NCBI RefSeq assembly: GCF_004297875.1
Contig: NZ_SCSK01000048.1
Span: 176,749 to 240,748 of the forward strand
Length of the DNA: 64,000 nucleotides
Origin: Pandoraea sp.
GTDB taxonomy: Bacteria > Pseudomonadota > Gammaproteobacteria > Burkholderiales > Burkholderiaceae
Direction of reading: 5' to 3'
Shown here: in pieces, positions 7,990 through 16,037 of the stretch
How positions within the stretch are numbered: position 1 is the stretch's first letter
Layout of the letters: every line of letters starts with the position of its first letter
Translations under genes and position numbers: made by a program
Notes under the pieces: model-generated
What the model saw: the letters and a program-made list of their open reading frames with translations, nothing else
Database searches by the model: none
Told to the model about the DNA's origin: nothing

Positions 7990-8755
7990 TCGCTGCTCCT
8001 CCCGCATCCAGGAAAATCCGCTCGCGGCGGTCCGTGGCCATGCATTCGAGCATCGGCAAAGCACGCGCCGCGGCGTTGCCCGCGCGCAGTCGCTCCCAGG
8101 CCGGATGCGCCATGCGCGTGGCCGGGCAATAGGGGATGCGCTCGACATTCAGCGCCCAGCCGGTCGCCCCAGGCGCCTGGCCGCTGACCAGCATGGCGGT
8201 GGCAAACGGCGCGCAGATCGGCAAGTGGCGGTCGATGATGGCCGGCGCCGGCTGCTCGTAGGAGACCAGCAGCACCGGGGCCTGCTCGCTGACGACGATC
8301 GAGAGCGCTTCGAGCAAGCCGGCGGCAAAGCTCGCCTCGCCCGCGCTCAGGCTGACCGAACCGGCCTGCGCGTGCGCGCCAATCGACCAGTAACCGGCCG
8401 TGGCGTTGTGTACGATGTTGTGGAAATGAATCGGCGAGACCGGCGCGCCAGGCTGGCCAAGGGCCATGCACACACGGTCGGTCACCTGCAGATCGCCGGC
8501 CGACGAGGTGAACACCGAGGCGATGCGGGACACGTCGAGCGGCGCGCGCGCGGCCAGTTGCTCGGTCACGCGCAACGCCAGGCGAATCGCTGTGGTGGTG
8601 CGACGCCGTTCGTTGGGTGCCAGCATCGACGGTTCGCCACTTGGCAGATCGCCGAGTGCGCCGTCGCACGGCTCGCGCAACAGCGCCGCGCCCTGTGCCC
8701 AGTCGCGTACGCCGGGGCCGAGCATCTCGACGGCATCGACGAACAGGGGAGTCAT
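7952..8755 (-). CDS. Beta-ketoacyl synthase chain-length-factor-like protein (ApeC-like)
   Basis: A 267-residue protein of the ketoacyl-synthase-like family that accompanies the true ketosynthase in aryl-polyene clusters. The typical segments are present: VFTSSAGD, then SPIHFHNIVHNATAGYWSIG, then SLSAGEASFAAGLLEAL. The active-site cysteine of condensing enzymes is absent, as expected for a chain-length or structural partner. Start and stop each overlap a neighbour closely: the 4-base ATGA with the ketosynthase upstream, and 38 bases with the dehydratase downstream. It probably forms a heterodimer with the ketosynthase encoded just before it. Confidence 0.85.
   Translation of the reverse strand: MTPLFVDAVEMLGPGVRDWAQGAALLREPCDGALGDLPSGEPSMLAPNERRRTTTAIRLALRVTEQLAARAPLDVSRIASVFTSSAGDLQVTDRVCMALGQPGAPVSPIHFHNIVHNATAGYWSIGAHAQAGSVSLSAGEASFAAGLLEALSIVVSEQAPVLLVSYEQPAPAIIDRHLPICAPFATAMLVSGQAPGATGWALNVERIPYCPATRMAHPAWERLRAGNAAARALPMLECMATDRRERIFLDAGGAASVAVDIAPIGRA
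7996..8003 (-). promoter_or_regulatory. Ribosome-binding site deciding a GTG start
   Basis: GGGAGGAG on the minus strand, six bases before GTG at 7989 and inside the 3' coding part of the preceding chain-length-factor gene. It favours the GTG over the ATG at 8007 as the start of the ApeP-like dehydratase. Confidence 0.65.
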
Positions 8756-9960
8756 GCGAGTGCCTCAAAGACGAGCGCGCAGTTGTTGCCGCCAAAGCCG
8801 AATGAATTGCTCAGCACGCGCTTGAGCGGCCGCTGCAGCGTCTCCAGCACCACCGGCGTGCGCAGCGCCGGGTCGATCTCGCGCGCATTCAGGTTCGCGG
8901 GGACGAGGCCGGCACGTATCGACAGAAACGAAATGACCGCCTCGGTAATACCGGCCGCACCCTGCGTGTGACCGGTCCAGCCTTTGGTCGAGCTGCAAAG
9001 GCAGCCGTCGCCGAACACCGTCGCAATCGCCGCATCTTCCGCGCTGTCGTTCGACGGCGTGCCGCTGCCGTGCAGATTGACATAATCGATCTCATCGGCA
9101 TCCAGTCCGGCGCGCTGCAATGCCAGTTCGATGGCCGCGCGTGCGCCGGCGCCCTCCGGATGAGGCGCGGTCATATGATAAGCGTCGCTGCTCTCGCCAA
9201 AGCCCGTCACGGCGATCGCTCCAGGCCCGGTCTCATGCAGCACCCTCTCGAGCAGCGCAAAGCCGGCCGCCTCGCCGATGCTGATGCCGTCGCGCGCCTT
9301 ATCCCAGGGGCGGCACGGCGCTTCGGAGAGCAGCCCGAGCGAGCGAAAACCGTAGATGAATCCCTCGTTGGCGCAATCGATCCCCGCCACCACGGCCGCG
9401 TCGCACAGGCCGGCCTGGAGATGCCGATACGCACTGGCAAATACCTTCGCACTCGACGAGCACGCGGTCGATATGGTCGCTGCAGGCCCGTCGATACCCA
9501 GCACGCGGCAGCAATATTCAGTGGCCGAAGCCAGATGCGCCGTATGCCGCACGCGCACGTCGGGGCCCAGATCGCCATGTGCGGGGTCGTAGTCCACGTA
9601 GCGCGACTCCAACTCGGCCAGGCCCGAGGCGATGGTGCCGACGAAGCAAGCGACCCGCTGTGCGCCATAGCGCTCGGCGGCGCGCCGCACCGCCGTTGCG
9701 AATCCGTCTTGCGCCAGCGCAGTGCCGAGAATGCGGTGCGCGCGGCAATCGTATGGCGCCAATGCAGCCGGCACCGGCGCGTCGGCCGCTCCATCTATCA
9801 GCCCGAGCCAGGTCCGGCCGCCGGCACGCAGCGGCACCTCGCGCAGTCCACCTCGCCCCGTCTGCAAGGCCCGCAGCGCCGCCTGGTTGCCCACGCCCAG
9901 CGCGCTGGTCAGCGTGTAGGCCGTCACATAGATTGGAGTTTGCCGGGCGATATCGCTCAT
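8752..9960 (-). CDS. Beta-ketoacyl-ACP synthase (FabF/ApeO-like)
   Basis: Condensing enzyme of 402 residues, elongating an ACP-bound chain with malonyl-ACP. The catalytic triad is complete: Cys in STACSSSAK, His in NLHGSGTPSND and His in GWTGHTQGAAG. The C-terminal GFGGNN loop is also there. The ATG at 9960 overlaps the stop of the FabZ-like gene by 4 bases (ATGA), and its own stop overlaps the chain-length-factor start in the same way. It is the central synthase of the operon. It is probably not the housekeeping FabF, because it is embedded among ApeC-, ApeP- and ApeI-like genes and shows no fabD/fabG/acpP neighbours of the fab operon. Confidence 0.93.
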   Translation of the reverse strand: MSDIARQTPIYVTAYTLTSALGVGNQAALRALQTGRGGLREVPLRAGGRTWLGLIDGAADAPVPAALAPYDCRAHRILGTALAQDGFATAVRRAAERYGAQRVACFVGTIASGLAELESRYVDYDPAHGDLGPDVRVRHTAHLASATEYCCRVLGIDGPAATISTACSSSAKVFASAYRHLQAGLCDAAVVAGIDCANEGFIYGFRSLGLLSEAPCRPWDKARDGISIGEAAGFALLERVLHETGPGAIAVTGFGESSDAYHMTAPHPEGAGARAAIELALQRAGLDADEIDYVNLHGSGTPSNDSAEDAAIATVFGDGCLCSSTKGWTGHTQGAAGITEAVISFLSIRAGLVPANLNAREIDPALRTPVVLETLQRPLKRVLSNSFGFGGNNCALVFEALA

Positions 9961-10292
9961 AAGGCCAGGCCCTGCACGATGCACTTGCCTGCGGCAACGC
10001 GCGTGCCGTCGTCGTCGGTGCACTCGAAGCGCAAGTGAGCGTCGTCTTCGCGTGCCAAGGTGATGGTGAACGCCTGGTCGGGTCGCAGCACGTGCATGAA
10101 TTTCGCGTGTTCGATATGCACGATGCGCGCCTCGCCGTTCCAGGCAGCCAGGGCCGACTGAACCCGCTCGAGAATCACCACCGCCGGCACCACCGGTTGT
10201 CCGGGAAAGTGGCCGGGGATCGCCCCATGATCGCCGCGCACCGTGTCACGCACCACATACCGGGCGCAGCCCGCTGTCGCATCGAGCGTCAT
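9957..10292 (-). CDS. Hotdog-fold 3-hydroxyacyl-ACP dehydratase, FabZ/ApeI-like
   Basis: A 111-residue hotdog protein with the FabA/FabZ-type active-site helix region GHFPGQPVVPAVVILE near residues 27-42, where the histidine and the proline-rich turn are typical of ApeI and FabZ relatives. It is shorter than FabZ (about 150), a length usual for the polyene-cluster type. It starts 9 bases after the ACP stop and overlaps the ketosynthase start by 4 bases. With the ApeP-like protein it gives the operon two candidate dehydratases, as in aryl-polyene loci. Confidence 0.82.
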   Translation of the reverse strand: MTLDATAGCARYVVRDTVRGDHGAIPGHFPGQPVVPAVVILERVQSALAAWNGEARIVHIEHAKFMHVLRPDQAFTITLAREDDAHLRFECTDDDGTRVAAGKCIVQGLAL

Positions 10293-10301
10293 CGCCGCCG
10301 C

Positions 10302-10571
10302 TCACACTTGCCGATGCTGTTCGACATACTGTCCCAGCGAGCGGAGCGACTTGAAAATCTCATCGTTCTTTTTGTCACCGGGCGTGATGATCACGTGGTA
10401 AGTCGACGAGAGGAGCATGCCCAACTCGAGGGCATCGATCGAATCCAGTCCCAGGCCCTCGCCGAAAATCGGTCCATCGGGATCGATGTGTTGGCGATCG
10501 ATATCGAGGTTGAGCCCCTCGATGATCAGGGTGGCAAGCTCGCTTTCGATTTTCGTTGGCGTGGTTATCAT
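10302..10571 (-). CDS. Acyl carrier protein
   Basis: An 89-residue ACP. The phosphopantetheine serine lies in GLGLDSIDALELG, and the acidic helix II follows as expected. The start is ATG at 10571 (M-I-T-T-P-T-K), preceded by GGAG about 8 bases upstream; the longer open frame runs back through noncoding sequence and the ligase gene. A 191-base gap to the ligase upstream may hold a promoter, while everything downstream is tightly packed. It is the only carrier protein in the window, so the synthase, reductase and dehydratases of the operon probably act on it. Confidence 0.92.
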   Translation of the reverse strand: MITTPTKIESELATLIIEGLNLDIDRQHIDPDGPIFGEGLGLDSIDALELGMLLSSTYHVIITPGDKKNDEIFKSLRSLGQYVEQHRQV

Positions 10572-10762
10572 GCTGCACTCCAAAGATCGACTGTGTTGAC
10601 CTTGGAGGAACTTTAGCGCGTCACGCCCGGCTGGAAATAGACCAAAATCGCGTAGTTTTGAAACGACCCGCTCATGCGCGCGGCCCGGCGACAAGCCTGG
10701 CTTGCGCGGCACTGGCCAGGGCGTCGCGACCTTCCTTGCAGGCGGAGGTCGGGAGCCCGCCG

Positions 10763-12253
10763 CTACGAAAATTCGATATGTGGTCGCGCGCTGGGGTGAT
10801 CCAGCGGCACATGTCGGACGAGTTTCCCGCCATGACGGCGGTCCAGTTCGCCGCAAGGTTTCAGCACGACCTCCGGGGCCGGCACGCCGAGCGCGGCGAG
10901 CGCCCGCGCCACGCGCTTGCCTGCCGCAGTGACATCCACTGCGTCGGCTTGCGCTTCGCTCGGCAGAAAATCGATCTCGGCGCCTCGCGCGGTTTGCCAG
11001 ACTTGATAGTCGAGAATGCCGGCCTCGCTGAACAGCACCGAGGTGAATACCTTCGGATGCACGATCACCTGTCCGCCCCGGACATCGTCGTACACAAAGT
11101 TCTCTTCGTGCCTGCCCTGCAGATCGGCCACACGACGATGGGCCGAGCCGCACGGACACGGTTCATCGAGCAGCGTCGGCTGATCCGACAGCTCATAGCG
11201 GATCAGCGGCGTGAGCCGGTTGAACAAATTCGTCACGAATATTTTGGCGGCAGTCTGGCTGGGCGCAATCGGTGCGCCCTTCTCGTCGACCAGTTCGACG
11301 ATGAGCGTGTCGTCACTCAAATGCATCCCCGGACCGGCGCCGCACGACATCGCAAGCCCGCTGGTCTCGCTGCAGCCCCACCAGTTTTGCACTGGCGCGT
11401 CGGGAAATACGCTCGCGAGCCGTTCCCGCGTGGATTCGTAGAGCGGCTCGCCGATGCCGATCAGCAGGCGCGGCGCAATCGTCAGACGCCCGGCCGCGGC
11501 CTCCTGCGCGAGCAGGCCCAACATCGACGGATACCCTTGCAGCACGAGCGGCCGGGCGGCGTTGAGGCCGTCCACGATGTGCGCCAGCGGCAACGTCACC
11601 GGGAATTGATGGAAGCGAAACTGCGGCGACTTGAAAGTTTCGGTCAGCGCGTAGGTCATGTGCGTGGCCTGATTGGCGGCCACTTGCGCGATCGCGAAGC
11701 CGCCTTGCGGCGACGGCGTCATGCCGGCAGCCAATGCATAGGCAAGCGCATAGCGTTGCACCGTTGCATAGCATTCCATCCAGCCGTCCCAGTCGTAGAC
11801 GAATACCCCTCGCCGGCCAGTCGCACCGCTGGTGGCGACCGCATGCCAGGCATCGAGCAGGTAGCTGTCGCGATCGCCGAGCCCCGCCAGATGACGGTTG
11901 GCAAGTTGCAATGTCAGACGGCGATCGGTGGCGATCTCGTCGAAGTTCGTCATCAAGTCGTGCTTGGTCATGGTCGGCAAATCGCGCAATCCGGCCTCGG
12001 TGAGCCGGGTCGGATCGATCCTGGCCAGACGCGCAGCATGCCACGGCGAGTGCTGCCGGGCATGGGCGACCAGGGCGCGCAGCCGGCGCTCGCGTTCTTC
12101 GCGCAGGCGTGCGGCGGGCCAGCGCAGGCGCTCGAACGCCGCAGCCACCACCGGTTGCGCTGCGGCGCAATGGCGCTCGCGCAGCGCTTGGTCGCGGGTA
12201 TTACGAGCGCCCTGTTCCGGCGGCACGACGTCAGGGGAGGAAGGTATCGTCAC
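10763..12253 (-). CDS. PaaK-like AMP-forming acyl/aryl-CoA or acyl-ACP ligase
   Basis: A 496-residue adenylate-forming enzyme of the phenylacetate-CoA ligase (PaaK) type. The ATP-binding loop is visible as VATSGATGRRGVFVY, with a later NWWGCSETSG motif, LTPLIRYELSD and a CPCG pair. It would activate a carboxylic acid, probably aromatic, as starter unit for the ketosynthase, comparable to the adenylation enzyme of aryl-polyene clusters (inference). The start is GTG at 12253, about 30 bases after the DUF3501 stop. No aromatic ammonia-lyase or chorismate lyase for the starter is seen in the window. Confidence 0.83.
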   Translation of the reverse strand: MTIPSSPDVVPPEQGARNTRDQALRERHCAAAQPVVAAAFERLRWPAARLREERERRLRALVAHARQHSPWHAARLARIDPTRLTEAGLRDLPTMTKHDLMTNFDEIATDRRLTLQLANRHLAGLGDRDSYLLDAWHAVATSGATGRRGVFVYDWDGWMECYATVQRYALAYALAAGMTPSPQGGFAIAQVAANQATHMTYALTETFKSPQFRFHQFPVTLPLAHIVDGLNAARPLVLQGYPSMLGLLAQEAAAGRLTIAPRLLIGIGEPLYESTRERLASVFPDAPVQNWWGCSETSGLAMSCGAGPGMHLSDDTLIVELVDEKGAPIAPSQTAAKIFVTNLFNRLTPLIRYELSDQPTLLDEPCPCGSAHRRVADLQGRHEENFVYDDVRGGQVIVHPKVFTSVLFSEAGILDYQVWQTARGAEIDFLPSEAQADAVDVTAAGKRVARALAALGVPAPEVVLKPCGELDRRHGGKLVRHVPLDHPSARPHIEFS

Positions 12254-12283
12254 GGGGCGCCTGCACGGCTGGCCCAGAACATC

Positions 12284-12880
12284 TCAGGCGAGGTCTCGCG
12301 CCAGCGCGGCCAGGGTCTCGGGCGCCACCGCATCGACACGATAGGTGTAGTTCGGGTGTTCGATGCCAATGGCCAGGCTCGGCGCGCGCTGCCCATGGTC
12401 GCCGCGCAGCCCGGCAATCATCTCCGGCGTCAGCTCGAAACGCAGGAAATGCACCGACGAGGTTTTGGTCTCGTTTTGCCGATCGAGATCCTCATCGGCA
12501 ATCGCGAACACGCGCGGATGCTGGCCGACCTGCACATAGACGCGGTCCTGCACGCCCAACAGGCGCGTGAGTTCGACCTTGCGCACGGCCTCGTCGGCGT
12601 ACTCGATCATCATGGTCGCCTTGAGATTGTGCCCGTCCGGGATCAGCGGGTTGTAGGCGTCGAGTTCATCGAGAATGCCGCGCTCCTCGAAGGTGCGTTC
12701 GATACGCAGCATTTCCTGAATCTGATAGCGCACCGTCAGCTCGTCCTCGAAAATCAGCGTGACATGGTCACCCACCGCCACCGTGCGCCGCTTCTTGTGA
12801 GCCATCACCTCGGCGCGGAATTCCTGGCGACGGCGCGCATACTCTTCCAGAGGCCACAGACTTTCACGGCTGATAGACAT
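12284..12880 (-). CDS. DUF3501 family protein
   Basis: A 198-residue protein of unknown function of the DUF3501 family. Visible landmarks are RRRTVAVGDHVTLIFED followed by TVRYQIQEMLR near residues 31-58 and ATMMIEY near residue 90. Members typically lie next to a rubrerythrin and a heterodisulfide-reductase-like Fe-S protein, exactly as here: the start is 12 bases after the Fe-S gene. A role in an oxidative-stress or electron-transfer complex is inferred from that association. It is soluble, with no metal-binding cysteine cluster. Confidence 0.85.
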   Translation of the reverse strand: MSISRESLWPLEEYARRRQEFRAEVMAHKKRRTVAVGDHVTLIFEDELTVRYQIQEMLRIERTFEERGILDELDAYNPLIPDGHNLKATMMIEYADEAVRKVELTRLLGVQDRVYVQVGQHPRVFAIADEDLDRQNETKTSSVHFLRFELTPEMIAGLRGDHGQRAPSLAIGIEHPNYTYRVDAVAPETLAALARDLA

Positions 12881-12892
12881 CGATCGAACTCC

Positions 12893-14236
12893 TTATATTC
12901 CGTAGGCACGGCGCAATAGAGTGAGCGGATGCGCCAACTCCGGCACGCGGGCACCTTCGGCCTGCCCCATGCCCTGTTCAATATGATGCCCCGCGAGCTG
13001 GCAGTCTGAACTGATGAAATCCGGCTCGTCCTTGGCCATTGCCCTGAAAACCGGGCGGCCGATTTTCATGGCCATCGCGTGATAGGCCTTTTTCACGCCC
13101 CAGGTGCCGGCGTGCCCCGAACATCGTTCGACCGTATTGATCGTGGTTTCCGGCAGCAGCTTGAACATCTCCTCGGTCTTGCGGCCGATATTCTGGACCC
13201 GGCCGTGGCATGGGATGTGATACGACACCTTGCCCAGCGGCTGCTTGAAATCGGTTTTGAGCAGGCCGTCGCGATAGCGAGCCATCAGATACTCGAACGG
13301 ATCCCATACGGAGGCGCCCACCTTGCGCACCGCCGCTTCGCCGGCAAACAGCAATGGCAACTCCTGCTTGAACATCAGCGTGCATGACGGAATCGCCGAC
13401 AGAATCGCGTAGCCGGCCTCGGCGTAGCGCAGCAGCACCGGAATATTCTTGTCCTTGTGCTTTTCCACCGATGCCAGATCGCCCAGCTCGAATTTCGGCA
13501 TGCCGCAGCATGCTTCCTTCTCGACAATTTCGTAGGGAATGTCGTTGTGGCGGAGAATTTCCAGCAGATCCTCGCCGATACCCGGTTCGTTGTAATTAAC
13601 GTAACAGGTGGCGAAAATCGCCACCTTGCCGGGCGTTCGCTCGCCGTCGCGCACGGCCGGCGCCGTATCGTCGCGTGCGGTGCTGCGGAATTTGCGCGCG
13701 GCGTAATCGGGCACCCAGGCGTTTTTGTCCACCCCAAGCGCGCTTTGCATCGCTTCGCGCACCACGGCGGTCCGGTTAAGTGCATTGACCGCCTGGGTGA
13801 CGATCGGAATGCCGGCAAACTTGCCCAGCCCGTCGGTCGACGACAACACCCGGTCGCGCCATTTACCGCCGGTCTTGCGGAACGCGACGGCCTTGGCACG
13901 CAACATCGTATGCGGGAAATCGACGTTCCACTCGTGCGGCGGCACATACGGGCACTTGGTCAGATAGCACATGTCGCACAGGTAGCACTGATCGACGACG
14001 TCGGCGTATTTTTCTTTCGGCACGCCGTCGACCTCGCCGGTCGGTCCTTCATCGACCAGATCGAACAGCGTGGGAAACGCGCCGCACAGGTTGACACAGC
14101 GGCGGCAGCCATGACAGATGTCGAAGATGCGTTCCATTTCGGCCTGCAAAGCCGCCTCGTCGTAGAACGCCTCGTTCTTCCAGTCGAGCGCGTGCCGGGT
14201 CGGCGCCTCCAGACTGCCTTCGCGAATCGACGCCAT
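12893..14236 (-). CDS. Fe-S oxidoreductase with two 4Fe-4S sites and CCG-type domain
   Basis: A 447-residue protein related to GlcF/HdrD. Near the N-terminus are two cysteine clusters for 4Fe-4S centres ([11 protein letters not shown] and [12 protein letters not shown]). Further on are the CCG-type elements: [19 protein letters not shown], and later CHGR and CSGHAGTWG. It probably transfers electrons to its rubrerythrin partner. The start is at 14236 with a perfect AGGAGG; the 10 codons upstream in frame are not used. The gene lies 90 bases after the rubrerythrin gene and 12 bases before the DUF3501 gene. In most CCG domains the last motif has two adjacent cysteines, whereas here it is CS. 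Confidence 0.88.
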   Translation of the reverse strand: MASIREGSLEAPTRHALDWKNEAFYDEAALQAEMERIFDICHGCRRCVNLCGAFPTLFDLVDEGPTGEVDGVPKEKYADVVDQCYLCDMCYLTKCPYVPPHEWNVDFPHTMLRAKAVAFRKTGGKWRDRVLSSTDGLGKFAGIPIVTQAVNALNRTAVVREAMQSALGVDKNAWVPDYAARKFRSTARDDTAPAVRDGERTPGKVAIFATCYVNYNEPGIGEDLLEILRHNDIPYEIVEKEACCGMPKFELGDLASVEKHKDKNIPVLLRYAEAGYAILSAIPSCTLMFKQELPLLFAGEAAVRKVGASVWDPFEYLMARYRDGLLKTDFKQPLGKVSYHIPCHGRVQNIGRKTEEMFKLLPETTINTVERCSGHAGTWGVKKAYHAMAMKIGRPVFRAMAKDEPDFISSDCQLAGHHIEQGMGQAEGARVPELAHPLTLLRRAYGI

Positions 14237-14326
14237 CACGTCCTCCTGTTTGTTTTTGTGGCGCACGCGCCAAGCCGGCGACGGGCAGCAAGCCCGCCGT
14301 CCGGCGCTACCGATGCGAATGGCGGA

Positions 14327-14749
14327 TCAGTCGGTCAGGCTGTCCAGCGTGCGCTGGAATTTGTTGGCGTGCGAGCGTTCGGCCTTGGCGAGAGTTTCGA
14401 ACCAGTCGGCAATTTCGTCGAACCCTTCTTCCCTGGCGGTTTTGGCCATACCGGGATACATGTCGGTGTATTCGTGGGTTTCCCCGGCCACCGCCGATTT
14501 GAGGTTGTCGCGGGTCGGCCCGATCGGCAGGCCGGTCACCGGATCGCCGGATTGTTCAAGATATTCGAGATGACCGTGCGCGTGCCCAGTTTCCCCTTCC
14601 GCGGTCGAACGAAATACCGCGGACACATCGTTGTACCCTTCGACATCGGCCTTGGCAGCGAAATACAGATAACGCCGGTTGGCCTGCGATTCACCGGCGA
14701 ATGCTTCCTTCAAATTGCCTTCGGTCTTGGAACCTTTGAGAGACGACAT
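14327..14749 (-). CDS. Rubrerythrin-family ferritin-like protein (no rubredoxin domain)
   Basis: A 140-residue diiron ferritin-like protein. The two halves carry the rubrerythrin helix motifs, with [14 protein letters not shown] and [12 protein letters not shown] in the first and [13 protein letters not shown] and [11 protein letters not shown] in the second. It acts as a peroxide reductase in characterised rubrerythrins. Unlike classical ones it has no C-terminal rubredoxin (CxxC) domain, so it needs an external electron donor, plausibly the Fe-S protein encoded next. The start at 14749 has AGGAGG at a good distance. Confidence 0.92.
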   Translation of the reverse strand: MSSLKGSKTEGNLKEAFAGESQANRRYLYFAAKADVEGYNDVSAVFRSTAEGETGHAHGHLEYLEQSGDPVTGLPIGPTRDNLKSAVAGETHEYTDMYPGMAKTAREEGFDEIADWFETLAKAERSHANKFQRTLDSLTD

Positions 14750-14937
14750 TGAGCACCTCCTGTTTTGCGGGAACGACGGAAGGCGCCTGCGGCCGCGAAC
14801 GATCCTGCACTCGTCGCCGCGACGCCCATGCTTTGGTGGGACAGACGTGCCGTTTAAGTCTACGAGATCGCCACGCGACTGTAAATCAAGGATTTTTATG
14901 GGTCCGATAGTCTCACGCAATGACCGTCAAGGCGCGC

Positions 14938-15927
14938 TCATGCCGTATCGAACGCGCGGCGCAGCGCGGCAATCGCCGCATCGTGAGCCCGCGCGACATC
15001 CGGCACGAGCCGGCGCATCTTGAAGAATTCGTGAATCATGCCGTCAAAGCGGTGCAACTCGACGCGATTGCCGGCTCGCCGCAGTTTCTCCGCATAGGCG
15101 ACGCCTTCGTCCAGCAACGGATCGTATTCGGCCACGGCAATCCAGGCCGGCGCCAACCCCGAGAAATCGGGCGCCGATGCAACGTTGCCGTGATGAGTCG
15201 GCTCGCCGCGCGTGCCGTCCAATGGCGCAAAACGCCAGTCGTCGCGATCGTCCCGGGTGCGGATGTAGTTCTCGAAAAACCATTGGATGGTCTCTTCCGG
15301 CAGAAAATAGCCGTGCGCGAGACGCCGGTGCGACGCCGTGTCCTGGTAGCCACAAGTGCCCGGATACAGCAGCATTTGCAACACCAGCGGCAGCCCCGCA
15401 TCGCGCGCCAACACGGCGCCGACGGTCGCCAGCGTGCCGCCGGCGCTGTCTCCGCCGATCGCGATGCGGGCAGCGTCCAGCCCGAGCGCGTGGGACTCGT
15501 CGTGCAGCCAGCGCAAGGCGTCGAAGGTATCGTGCACGGCGCTCGGAAAGCGATGCTCCGGCGCGAGTCGATAGGCTACCGAGAACACAGCGCAATCGGC
15601 GCCCCGCGCCAGCAGGCGGCACAACGCATCATGCGTGGCCAGACTGCCGACCGTGAAGCCCCCGCCGTGCAGGTACATCAGCGCCGGCAGTGGTGCGGCC
15701 CAACTCGCCTCGCGCGGCAGATACAGGCGCGCGTCGATGCTGCCGCCATCCCGCACCGGCAAGCTCAGGTCGTCGACGCGATGCAGCGGCGCGGGCGGCA
15801 CGTCGAGAATCGGCGCCGACCGCTCATAAGCCTGCCTCGCCTCGGCAACCGTCAGGGTATGCAGCGGCGGATATTTCGAGTTCTCTATCATCTGAAGCAG
15901 CGCTGCGACTTTCGGATTCAACGGCAT
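14938..15927 (-). CDS. Alpha/beta hydrolase, hormone-sensitive-lipase-like esterase
   Basis: A 329-residue esterase of the HSL family (family IV). The oxyanion motif HGGGF, nucleophile elbow GDSAGGTLA, acidic residue in EYDPLLDEG and catalytic histidine in GMIHEFF are all visible in order. It acts on short acyl or aryl esters, with the substrate unknown. The start M-P-L-N-P at 15927 was chosen as usual for the family; the open frame continues 12 codons upstream. It is divergent from the alcohol dehydrogenase, with about 110 bases between, and may share its promoter region. Confidence 0.9.
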   Translation of the reverse strand: MPLNPKVAALLQMIENSKYPPLHTLTVAEARQAYERSAPILDVPPAPLHRVDDLSLPVRDGGSIDARLYLPREASWAAPLPALMYLHGGGFTVGSLATHDALCRLLARGADCAVFSVAYRLAPEHRFPSAVHDTFDALRWLHDESHALGLDAARIAIGGDSAGGTLATVGAVLARDAGLPLVLQMLLYPGTCGYQDTASHRRLAHGYFLPEETIQWFFENYIRTRDDRDDWRFAPLDGTRGEPTHHGNVASAPDFSGLAPAWIAVAEYDPLLDEGVAYAEKLRRAGNRVELHRFDGMIHEFFKMRRLVPDVARAHDAAIAALRRAFDTA

Positions 15928-16037
15928 GGGCAACGATCGGGCCGGAAGGCGGATTCGGGGCAAGCAATGCGGCCGTATGATGTCATAATCGACGCGATAA
16001 TGCAGACATCCATCATCAGCGAGGAGACGCGCGACTC

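Noticed and set aside
8105..8971. Long plus-strand frame opposite the ketosynthase genes
   Set aside because: It is a shadow frame in GC-rich coding sequence; the minus strand encodes complete ketosynthase motifs there.
10556..12919. A 787-codon plus-strand frame over the ligase and DUF3501 genes
   Set aside because: Arg/His-rich low-information translation with no domain, and the minus strand carries clear PaaK-like and DUF3501 proteins.
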